The notes beneath the pieces are model-generated. The model saw only the letters and a program-made list of their open reading frames with translations. It was not told where the DNA came from and did no database searches. From assembly GCA_001642005.1 (NCBI GenBank), contig LWCA01000678.1:1-20576 (forward strand): 20,576 nucleotides of DNA, written 5' to 3'. Positions within the stretch are counted from its first letter, which is position 1, and every line of letters starts with the position of its first letter. Made by a program: the position numbers and the translations under genes. Of this stretch, positions 1-8,592 are shown in pieces. The DNA comes from Intoshia linei. Lineage: Eukaryota; Orthonectida; Rhopaluridae.

Positions 1-900
1 AATTAGCATTATCATCGAATTTTTAGTGCTATAAAATGTCGACTCTAGTAATAACAGTACATGGTAATGTTGAGAAAATTAAACTATCGAATGTGCGTAA
101 AAATAATGCGGTTAGAATTTAAAAACATGAGTTAATTATTACAATGTAGAATTATTTGTGTTAATTAGAATTATATAATTATACTTATATTAATTTTAAT
201 TAAAGTGTTCATTTATCAAAACTTGACCAAGAGGTAAAGCACAGTTTTGTGGTTATAATTTACAATTTATTAATACCATAAATGTATAACGTAAATAATA
301 AGTTCAATTCGTAACACCGTAACATTTTATACGTATTTTGAACCGAATTTATAGTCTAATTACAAAAATAAATTTTTTTGAATTTTGAAAATATCTGTTA
401 ACTGCGGTCTTATCTCACTATTCAATCTATTAAAAAACCTTAATTAATTAAATATTCACAAGCATCATCAAAAAACAGATGTTCAAATTTTATCATATTT
501 CTTGCGCGTAACGCCGTAACGGTTTTTAACTGTCAATTTACGTTTTAGTATTTACTTATATGTAAAATAGTGCAAATAACCATGTTACATGCTGTAATAC
601 GCGCATTTTAAGTCTATCTATGAGTATGAGTCTTGGATATTATTTCCTGTAGATCTCTTAAATTGAAATATTTATATTTTATTTACTAGAGAATGGCTCA
701 AATACACTTTTTGATGCTACCATCCTTTTGGAGTTTCAATCAATATGTAATATTACATTACAGGCATAACGAAATGTGAATAGTTCACTCCAAGTGGAAA
801 ATGCACGATTTTCAATAAAATAAAATTAACGCTTTTTTTTAAAGGGAAATAATTACGACTAAATTAATGAAAAATATCAAATTGAACCCAATTGTAACGA
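1..900. other. Gene-free AT-rich DNA
   Basis: I see no protein family, RNA gene or clear repeat boundary here. All frames are broken by frequent stops. Two short similar motifs, cgtaacaccgtaac near 309 and cgtaacgccgtaac near 507, are the only internal similarity I noticed. The stretch could be intergenic, or intron of the DHHC gene that starts at 3402 on the minus strand and whose later exons are not in view. Confidence 0.5.
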
Positions 901-1021
901 ATTTAAATCAGTGATTCTCAACGTGGTTTATATGGACCACCAGTGGTCCTCATAGAGCTTCAATATATTATTTATAATATATCCATCAAAAGTTTTTAGT
1001 ATCGCTATTAAACTGTTATAT

Positions 1022-1189
1022 CAGGATTCCCACACTTTTTTTGCGGTGGGTTTTTAATATATTATAAAATTTATCGCGGAACATTAAAGCAAGATAACTA
1101 GACAACTCTAAAAAAAATTGATACAAAACGTAATAAATTGACTTGTAATTAGTAAAAAATTTTCACGGACCGCCATTTGGAAAACAGTG
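1022..1189. mobile_element. Degenerate short hAT-like element nested in the 909-2531 element
   Basis: The left end CAGGATTCCCACAC and the reverse-complemented right end CACTGTTTTCCAAATG are loosely similar. Both then carry a GCGGT/GGCGG core. The flanks tgttatat (1014-1021) and tgctatat (1190-1197) match at 7 of 8 positions, as expected for an aged 8-bp duplication. The ends are too diverged to be sure, and chance similarity in AT-rich DNA is possible. Confidence 0.4.
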
Positions 1190-1540
1190 TGCTATATTAT
1201 ACTTTATGAGGATAAATTTAATAAATGTTACAGCTTCATACTGAGCTAAGTTGTATTTTCATGGATAATAATAATAGTCAGAGTGTTAATTTAATGGAAG
1301 CTTAAGCTTTATGGGAATTTTTAAAGTTTATGGTATAAAGTAAAAATACTCATTAAAAAAAATAATATTTGAAACAATAATTATTTTACAAAGTTTAAAA
1401 AATATATATGTAAAGTCAAAAATTTTCCATCTTAGAGATAATTAATAAACTTTGTACAATTTGTAAGAAAAAAAATGTGACTTAAAACTTCTCCATGATT
1501 GAAGTTTTACTGAATAAATTGTTGTTTTGAAAAAATTTTA

Positions 1541-1857
1541 GGACATTTTTCATTTTAAAAAAAGGACAATTTGGGTTTTGACCATGAACATGTGCGTTTC
1601 TGAGGCTGAGATTTACAACAATGTTAATGATATTAAAATGCGTCCCAGAATGTATGTATTATTAATTTTTAGGGCTGATTTTTTTTTAACAAAAAGGAAA
1701 ATTGTTTTTTTGACTTTGAAGGACTCAAACTGTGAAACTAAAAAATATAAAAAATACTCCTGGGAAAAACTTTATTAGAAATTAAGTTTTTGAAATTCTA
1801 CGACTATCAATTTTGTAAATAAATAGTAACACACAGAAATATAGACATTCAATTTTA
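1541..1857 (+). repeat. Dispersed AT-rich repeat, copy A
   Basis: This copy shares an ordered set of blocks with 10098-10437 (+), with the reverse complement of 5705-5995, and in its first part with 19130-19245. Shared blocks include a ggctgattttatttaa-type block, a tgaaggactca block, and an end block reading gacattcaattttatata. It is noncoding; the short open frame at 1578-1778 lies wholly within the repeat. It sits inside the larger hAT element, so it was either captured or inserted there. Confidence 0.65.
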
Positions 1858-1868
1858 TATAATTAAAG

Positions 1869-2386
1869 CAGTGGTGGGCGAAATCATGCTTCATACTTAT
1901 GTTTACATTAAAATTTTACAACGTATTACATTCCATTTAGATAATTAACTATTTTTGCGCATTAGATAAAATTTTCCTATCTTTATCTCTTTTAAATAAA
2001 ATAATTGTATATTTTTAATTAGATTAAACTAAATGCAATGATATAAAAATTAAATTTTTTGGTTGATTTTATCAATAGTTGAACAAAAAAATTATTTTTA
2101 TTATTTATCAATAATATGCTAATTTTTGATCAAATTTTCTTTTATTGTTTGCATAGATATAATAATAAATACATACAATTTTGAAACTTAATAATAAACA
2201 CAATTAATAATTAAAATGCACTCCAAAAATAATAATTGTTAATTATTCAAATGGAATTTTGACACTTTAATATTTAAAAAAGGCAATCAAATTTACAAGC
2301 CAAAATAGAATTTCATCAATTTAAATTTTTCATGTGTAGTCACGATATTTGTGCAGCACGCATATCAATAAGTTTGCCCACCACTG
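1869..2386. mobile_element. hAT MITE nested inside the larger hAT element
   Basis: The terminal inverted repeats are CAGTGGTGGGC at the left and GCCCACCACTG at the right, an 11-bp perfect match. The flanks are a perfect 8-bp direct repeat, aattaaag, at 1861-1868 and 2387-2394. The interior of about 500 bp is very AT-rich with no open frame of note. The perfect duplication suggests it is younger than its host element, whose own duplication has a mismatch. Confidence 0.88.
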
Positions 2387-2965
2387 AATTAAAGGATTGA
2401 AAATAAAGTATATTCGTTAATCTAAAATTTCTTCCGCTAACCGGAATTTGGGAAATTTTGGTTTATGGTGGTCCATATAAATTTTTAGAATAAAATATGG
2501 TCCAGAGCGATAAAAAGGTTGAGAAACACTGATTTAAAGTAATCAATTTATAATTAATCACAATTAATTTTTCGTTAGGGTTTATTTAACGTGTGATTTT
2601 TTATAGTATTAATAACGGGGCTATGTAAATGAAATTTATCGAATACATGTACAATAGAAGGAGACGTTGACAGGGCTAGGGGTCATATGGACAAGGCCTA
2701 TAATCTAATATTTTAATTTATTAATAGGTAATGTTGGAAAGTTTGTCAAATGTCAAAATTATGCTGACCAATGCTATTTACAACTGTTATTTTCAATTTT
2801 TTTTGATTAAAAAATGTATAGACGTCCAAATTTAAAAAAAAGTAAATAAAATAGTAGGTGGTACTACTATTATTATACTATTACTAATATAGTACCACGG
2901 TGGTAGTAAATATTAACCGATTTCATTTTTTTGTATAAATGCTTAAAATTAAAAAAGAAATACAC

Positions 2966-3402
2966 CTGCGAAATGGGTCTTTCTAATAAAAAAAAAAGTA
3001 GACACGCTAATATACAACCACTTTCCCCTGGAATTCGAATATAACATAATTCTTCACATTGACAGAAACTTTCGGTGGACTGGACCATACAAATTTTGTC
3101 CTTTTTGATAAAATTACATCTATAGGTATCGTAAATTGCGTCTTACTATAAATACATTGATTATACGACCAGAGCAGTATAATTGATAGAATTATGTTGA
3201 TTGTACCATAAATGATTTTTTCGGCAAGATTGTCAGTAATATCTAAAAGGGATATAAAATCCATTTTAGCATTAGACTTACAAACACAAAAGACATAAAT
3301 GTACACATATACACTCCACAAGATTAAGCAGGTAATAATAAATGTTGGTAGTAATGATGTTAATTTCATGCAAAAGTTTCCGATGGATTTTAACATGTAC
3401 AT
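2966..3402 (-). CDS. DHHC-type palmitoyltransferase, 5' part (ZDHHC2/15-like)
   Basis: Family members are multi-pass membrane enzymes that attach palmitate to protein cysteines through a DHHC cysteine-rich domain. Exon 1 (3402-3282) encodes a first membrane segment containing LILWSVYVYIYVFCV. A 39-nt intron (3281-3243, gtaagt...ttttag) joins in frame to exon 2 (3242-3118), which carries NLAEKIIY and a second membrane segment ending LLWSYNQCIYS. Order and spacing match the start of ZDHHC2/15 proteins. Two further exons, 3079-3022 and 2982-2966, can be joined in frame through 38- and 39-nt introns but are tentative. The DHHC domain itself is not seen. Either it lies beyond a long intron off the left edge, or the gene is truncated. 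Confidence 0.55.
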
Positions 3403-4473
3403 TTTTATTTTATTACAATTGAGTCTGAATTAATATGATCCAAAGATAGTAGAAAATAAGTTTTGCATATAACTTGGATACTATTTTATTTTGTATTTAC
3501 TAATACACTCGGATACTTTCCTATATTGGAAATTTAAATTCTAATAAATTATACTGCAATGTAGTCGTTATTATGTTATTTTAAATTGATTAATATTTAT
3601 TATCCAATTTCAGTGTGAATCAAGTTATAATCACTTTCGTACCCATTAATGTATTTTTGTATTACTTTTTTGTACTTTTACAGTATGAATTTTTAGTTTT
3701 TAAATTTAAGATAATTATAATTATATAACACGTGTGTGTTGAAAATATCTAATATTAAAATTAATTTATATCAATTAATAATATATAAACAATCATCAAT
3801 TCACTTTACACAAATTAATTAATTTAAATTTACACCTGGCTGGGATCCCAGGATGTGGAAAATTTATTCTATTTTAGTTTTTTTAAAATTTATAAAATTT
3901 TTTCATCATTTCAGTCTGAAATTCAGATAATAACATAATTTTAGGTGATATTAAATTTTTTTGAAAAAAATAAATTTTCTGCCTTAAAAGTGAAATTGTT
4001 TGAATGCATGATAACAATGTAAGAAAATTATGTCTACAAGATACATGTATAATGGTAATTACAATTGTTAAGTATAATCATTATAAAATAAATTTCAAGT
4101 AGATTTTGATAATTTTAATTAATTATTTAAAAATTCATCATTTATCAACAATTAAAATAATTATAATGAGTGAATCAAGTGAAATGTGAAATTTTGTTTA
4201 AAATTTAACATAGTTAACAATTGACATTAATTATGATTCAGTCTTGGCAATGTCTAACAAATTCGGATAAACAAAATGGAACTAGACCAATTAACAGCTT
4301 GAAAATTGTGTATCATTTTGTTATAATTACTTACGCTGTACTCTAAATTTGATAAACAAATACTATAACAACAGCACTTAAACTTTATTCAGAAAATTGA
4401 GATACTGGACCGGTATCATTAATATATTTTAGTGATAATATACGTTTCAAATTTACACAAGCTTACATATACA
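3403..4473. other. Intergenic region between divergent DHHC and PABPN1 genes
   Basis: About 1.07 kb lies between two divergent start codons and should hold both promoters. It is AT-rich. GATACT occurs at 3477-3482, 75 nt upstream of the DHHC start, and again at 3514-3519. An inverted GATACT...GGTATC pair lies at 4401-4417, close to the PABPN1 start. I see no TATA box that can be told apart from the AT-rich background, and no small gene. Confidence 0.5.
4401..4417. promoter_or_regulatory. Candidate inverted-repeat promoter site upstream of PABPN1
   Basis: The sequence GATACTGGACCGGTATC has outer arms GATAC and GTATC. It ends 57 nt before the PABPN1 start codon. Related GATACT/AGTATC inverted pairs lie upstream of API5 and ZC3H3. 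The hexamer alone is not more common than chance in this window, so function is a guess based on placement. Confidence 0.25.
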
Positions 4474-5421
4474 ATGGCAGATATAAGTTTGAACGATGAT
4501 TCAAATTTAAGTGGTGATGTTCTCGAGTCCGATGTACCTGAAGAAATCAAGAATGATAATGTAATATTTTATTTACAATTTAAAAATTTTTTAGGCTGGA
4601 AAAGGAATAGATTCGGATTTTAATGATAGAATGAAAATGTTGGAATTTGAAACAGATGATTTATTAAATGTGACAGCATCAATCCTTAGTGTAAATAAAA
4701 CGAGCAACGGCCCATCAACTCCATCTCTAACAGGTTTTTATAAATTTCATTGAGACAGGTTTTAATATTGTGTCTATTTTTACGGGTAGATTGAGTGTAT
4801 ATCAATGTTTTTAGAAAAAGACTGCTCCGAAGAGCCTTCACCTGCAACAGGAGATAATGCATTACCGTTAGATGAAAAACAGGATAAAATCGAAGTCGAT
4901 AGCCGATCAGTCTATGTTGGAAATGTAAGTATTTAGTTTTAGTGTATTTATATTGTTTAGGTTGATTACGGAGCTACTGCTGATGAATTGGAACTCCATT
5001 TTCATGGGTGCGGGTCCATTAACAGAGTGACAATCATGTCTGATAAAAACAGTGGTCACCCTAAAGGGTATTTATAATTGTTTATTTATGTTTATTGTTG
5101 ATTAGATTTGCGTATGTTGAATTTGAAAGCTTGGATGGTGTTGAAACTGCAAATGCATTAGACAGTTCACTTTTCAGAGGAAGAATAATTAAAGTAATTT
5201 ATTTTTTTATGTTTTTGATTTTTTAATTAATCTTTTAGGTTTTACCAAAACGAACAAACGTTCCAAATAATTCAACTCCAAGATTTCGAGGATATAGATC
5301 AAGAGGCAGAGGAGGATCTTATAGAGGTAGGTATCGATCACGCGGAAGGTTTAATAGTCGTGGTAACTTTAATTTAAACAAACGTAGATTCCGCCGAGCT
5401 CGATACTATCAACCGTATTAA
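4474..5421 (+). CDS. PABPN1: Nuclear poly(A)-binding protein PABPN1 (Pabp2)
   Basis: PABPN1 binds growing poly(A) tails in the nucleus and stimulates poly(A) polymerase. Six exons join in frame: 4474-4560, 4595-4733, 4815-4924, 4961-5067, 5106-5193 and 5239-5421, giving 237 aa. Introns are 34, 81, 36, 38 and 45 nt. The protein has an acidic N-terminus and a short coiled-coil-like stretch around residues 38-55 ([13 protein letters not shown]). One RRM follows, with RNP2 VYVGNV and RNP1 KGFAYVEF. The tail is rich in Arg, Gly and Tyr and ends RRARYYQPY. Length is close to the insect protein and shorter than the human 306 aa, with no alanine tract. The coiled coil is more diverged than the RRM. 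The start is the first ATG in frame, directly before the acidic region. Confidence 0.96.
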
Positions 5422-5449
5422 TGTTAGACACTATAAGTTGTATTATATG

Positions 5450-5455
5450 AATAAA
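5450..5455 (+). terminator. Poly(A) signal AATAAA of PABPN1
   Basis: A canonical AATAAA lies 29 nt after the PABPN1 stop codon, with T-rich sequence following. This implies a 3' UTR of only about 50 nt. Confidence 0.6.
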
Positions 5456-5704
5456 TCACTACATTTTATTTTTTCGCAGCTCTCATCGATTCTTATTTTT
5501 TTTTGTTTGGTTTTCATGAAAGTGAGAGCCCACTAACCTTCATGTTCTAACGTAAAAAATTTAATATAATGTGACACTAGACATGTTAATGTCAAAATAA
5601 ATATTTGGAATAAACCTAAATATAAAAAATATTTTTTATTTTTCGAAAACAGATCCTTTACTTCCATAATAACCAATTATCAATATAACCATAAGTAATA
5701 ATTA

Positions 5705-5995
5705 ATTAAAAGTCGTAGATTTTAAAAAAAACCAATTTCTAACACCGTTTTTTTCAATTACCGAATTTAAGTCCTTCAGGGTCCAAAACCCAATTTTTTC
5801 TTTTGTTTAAAAAATAAAATCAGTCAGTAAAAAGTGCCACGTTTTCACAATCAAAACAACAGATTACCTATTTTTAAATAAAATTACAACTGATAGTTTT
5901 ATCCAATTAATTCACTCAAAAATTTTCAATCTGACGCGTTCACGATCAAAAAAGCACTTTAATATTCATTTTTTTATTTCGAAACTATTTTATTG
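5705..5995 (-). repeat. Dispersed AT-rich repeat, copy C (reverse orientation)
   Basis: Its reverse complement lines up with 10098-10437 over nearly the whole length. Shared blocks include tttttgatcgtgaa (next to gcgt), ctgattttatttttta-like sequence, and ctgaaggact. It also lines up with 1670-1800. It fills most of the space between the PABPN1 and ZC3H3 3' ends. No coding content is visible. Confidence 0.65.
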
Positions 5996-6139
5996 GAACA
6001 AAAAATTTAAAATAATTAACGATCTTACGATAAAAAAATAATTTTATAGTGATATAGCTTATTCCAGTTGATATAAATACAAAGTTTCACCCCCAAGAAA
6101 TTTATTCATTCACAATTGAAATTAAGATAAAGATTAGTT

Positions 6140-6395
6140 CACAGGTGGAAAAGTGCGGCCTTATTGACGATTTGGTGTAAGCTGAACAATTTAAAAATTA
6201 CTAATTTTTGGTTAAAGTAGGTTTTTTCTTTAAGGGTTGGTAAATTTTAGTTTTTTATTATAAAATTTTACTAAAATGTATCATTCCCCCAATCATATAA
6301 CATTTTCGTATTCACCCCTTGAGGTGACCAGTCACCCAAGAGAATCAATGCCGTATTTGATTAAATTTTTTTAAATTGAAGTAAAAGTAGACTCG
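6140..6395 (-). mobile_element. Decayed copy of the CAGAGGTGGG MITE family
   Basis: This stretch matches the reverse complement of the element at 11386-11709 in colinear blocks. It begins CACAGGTGGAAAAGTGCGG, then attgacgatttggtg, aagggttggtaaa, gtattcaccc, cagtcaccc and gtatttgattaaattttt. Its right end, next to the ZC3H3 poly(A) signal, is too decayed to show a terminal repeat, and no target duplication can be seen. It lies between the convergent PABPN1 and ZC3H3 genes. Confidence 0.7.
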
Positions 6396-6416
6396 TAAAC
6401 AAAATATTAATGTCGG

Positions 6417-6422
6417 TTTATT
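6417..6422 (-). terminator. Poly(A) signal AATAAA of ZC3H3
   Basis: On the minus strand AATAAA lies about 70 nt downstream of the ZC3H3 stop codon. It sits at the edge of the decayed MITE copy, which may have helped shape this 3' end. Confidence 0.5.
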
Positions 6423-6489
6423 ATAAAATTTACAAAAATACAAGATTTACAAATATGAAATCTGAAATAATTAAAAAAATTACCTGAAC

Positions 6490-7547
6490 TCAAATCGGAA
6501 TGAAATTGTCATCACTGTCCAACACAGTTTCATTCTCTTTAATATCAGCGACAATAGGTAGTTGCAGAGCCTTATCAGTGGTGTCAGGTTTGTTGGGCCT
6601 AAATACAAATACAAACTAAAAGAAAATCAATACCTATTTTGATTTGGAACCTTTTTCATCTGAGAGGTTGGTTTATGAATAAGCGGACACTGATTAATAC
6701 CGTACGGACATTTTCCTGAAAATATAAAGATTTGTGAAAAAAATTATACCAGTCTCAGAATATATATGGCATACAAACGAATGAAATTTGTCACACTTAT
6801 CAAAAAATAATAAATAAGTACAATAAAACATTACCTCATCTTTTTCTATACACGTTGATTTAATAAAATCTATACATGGAGGTGCATCTTTGGAAACATT
6901 AATATGACGGTAATTACACTGCGAGCCGAGAGTGCAAGTTCCTTTGATATAATAAACACATGTTGGCATGTTATTTGAAGAAATGTCGTGATTAAATGAG
7001 CAGGAAAGGGAACTAGCGTCACATTTCCCAATCATGAATCTAATCTATTTAAGAAGAAGAAAAGTAAATTACTGTTTGCAATCAATTGAAGACATGTCAT
7101 GTGAAAATGTACAATTTTTTTTATAGCATTTCTTAAATTTTAAATAATTGGTACAAAGCGTATTAGAGTTTGACTTAAAACGGTAGCTATTTTCACTAAA
7201 AATGTTAAAGTTGTTAGAAACAATTCATACCTGTATCTATGTCTATAATAATTTGGTTGAGGTTTAGACCAATTTTGTCTATAGGTTTTATGCCTTGGTT
7301 TGTAAAAATTTCGAGGTCGGTATCTTGGATTGGAATTTAATGGTGCTCGTTGGTGAATATTATAACTGGGTTCACCCTTTACATGAGAATCTATTAGACC
7401 TAACCACATAAAAATTAAATGCTACAATAGTTGAGTGCATGTGGCATTCATCTACAAAACAATATTAACAAGTATACCTTTAATGTAATTATATTCAACG
7501 ATCAATTTTTTCCTTTCCATTTCTTCTTTTTTTGAATCTTCAGTCAT
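6490..7547 (-). CDS. ZC3H3: CCCH zinc-finger protein ZC3H3, compact form
   Basis: ZC3H3 is a nuclear protein that links polyadenylation to mRNA export. Seven exons join in frame: 7547-7478, 7399-7231, 7195-7073, 7039-6835, 6795-6750, 6715-6634 and 6598-6490, giving 267 aa. Introns are 78, 35, 33, 39, 34 and 35 nt. The N-terminus carries the family motif IKGLIDSH, followed by an Arg/Tyr/Pro-rich stretch. Then come five fingers with spacings C-x8-C-x4-C-x3-H, C-x7-C-x6-C-x3-H, C-x7-C-x5-C-x3-H, C-x7-C-x5-C-x3-H and C-x8-C-x6-C-x3-H. The protein ends DSDDNFIPI. Human ZC3H3 is over 900 aa, so the long middle region is almost absent here. Fingers 4 and 5 only appear once the introns are removed. 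Confidence 0.92.
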
Positions 7548-8592
7548 TTTCGTGTATATATTATTTTATTACAAATCAATTAATTTGAATGGATGAGCAA
7601 ATTCGCTGCCAAGGTTAAGTAGTTTATTAGTGCTTAGTTTATTTATGTTGTTATGTTGATTGTACATTCCAAATTGGAATTTCTATTGGAAATTTTCCAA
7701 AGTTATTATACTTTTAGTTTACTGCCAAGATAACGACAGTATAAATTTATAATACAAATAGAAATACGATGTATGAATATTCAATGAGCTGATACTGTGA
7801 CCCATAGTATGATACTATTAGTATCACAGTCTATGCGTTGAACTTGTTGAAAAATTTTTCCTTTTTCAGATATACAAATTCTTAGCGTTAATTTTTCTCA
7901 AGAAAAGATCAATTTTAGTAAAAAAGTTAATACAGATCAAAATTCAATGGGCATTATACACTTTATGCCCTATTCAATAACCTTAACATGACTATAAATT
8001 AAGGGTTTTACCCTTTTGATTTACTACTTAAATTTTTATTTTTTGAAAAGTTTCTAATTTCAAATTAAATTTTATTATCCGACTGAAATTATTGATATTA
8101 ATGTTTTGACCCTAAATAAACTACTCAATTTTAAATCTAGAACTTTTTAGTTCGTCAATATTATAAATTAAAATAGTTAATTTTAGTTTACGAATTAGCT
8201 GTAATTATTCTTTTTATTTATGTATTTTTACTAAATTTAAATGACAAATCATTTTTGCTTTAACCATTTCACTATTTCGAATCAAAATTTTCAAAGTAGA
8301 AACATTTTTTGTTTATTGTATACCCAGAATCTGGATTCCAGAATAATGAACAGTAATAGTACTCATTACAACAATATGAATTAAATTTTATTTATTTTTA
8401 TAATTATAAATGCAAAATTGGTCTCACATAAAATTAGCAATTACTTATCCCAAAGTTTCAAAAACAGTCATTTCGTTAGGATACTATACAATTAAATTTA
8501 TTTTGAGTAATTTTGAATATATTTTACAAACGTGATAAATAATTATACTTAAACAAAATTTATATTTTTTATTTCCTTCTAAATTTAATGAT
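7548..8592. other. Intergenic region between divergent ZC3H3 and tafazzin
   Basis: About 1 kb lies between two divergent start codons and probably holds both promoters. The only structured motif I see is the 17-bp palindrome TGATACTATTAGTATCA at 7810-7826, which has 8-bp arms around one T. GATACT recurs at 8480-8485, 113 nt before the tafazzin start. A missing first exon of tafazzin could lie here, but I could not find one. Confidence 0.5.
7810..7826. promoter_or_regulatory. Palindrome TGATACTATTAGTATCA
   Basis: Perfect 8-bp arms lie around a single T, 263 nt upstream of the ZC3H3 start codon and in the shared ZC3H3/tafazzin upstream region. Its arm sequence resembles the inverted repeat before API5. 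A regulatory role is inferred only from symmetry and placement. Confidence 0.25.

Larger units (their letters stand above)
909..2531. mobile_element. Non-autonomous hAT-type element, 1.6 kb, with nested insertions
   Basis: The left end reads CAGTGATTCTCAAC. The right end, reverse-complemented, reads CAGTGTTTCTCAAC, a 14-bp terminal inverted repeat with one mismatch. Just inside, TTTATATGGACCACC occurs near both ends in opposite orientation. The flanks are atttaaat (901-908) and atttaaag (2532-2539), a 7/8 match of the 8-bp duplication typical of hAT transposons. No transposase is readable inside. At least one clear element (1869-2386), one weaker one (1022-1189) and one dispersed-repeat copy (1541-1857) lie within it, so the original insertion was well under 1 kb. 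Family assignment rests on termini and duplication length only. Confidence 0.8.

Noticed and set aside
1578-1778. 66-codon open frame on the plus strand
   Set aside because: It lies wholly inside dispersed repeat copy A, resembles no protein, and other copies of the repeat do not keep the frame.
2837-2910. Imperfect inverted repeat around gtggtacta and tagtaccac
   Set aside because: The arms are only 9 bp with a long spacer and no target duplication. It could be a decayed element, but I cannot support it.
3841-3852. 12-bp palindrome ctgggatcccag
   Set aside because: It is short, isolated, has no partner ends or direct repeats, and gives no hint of function.
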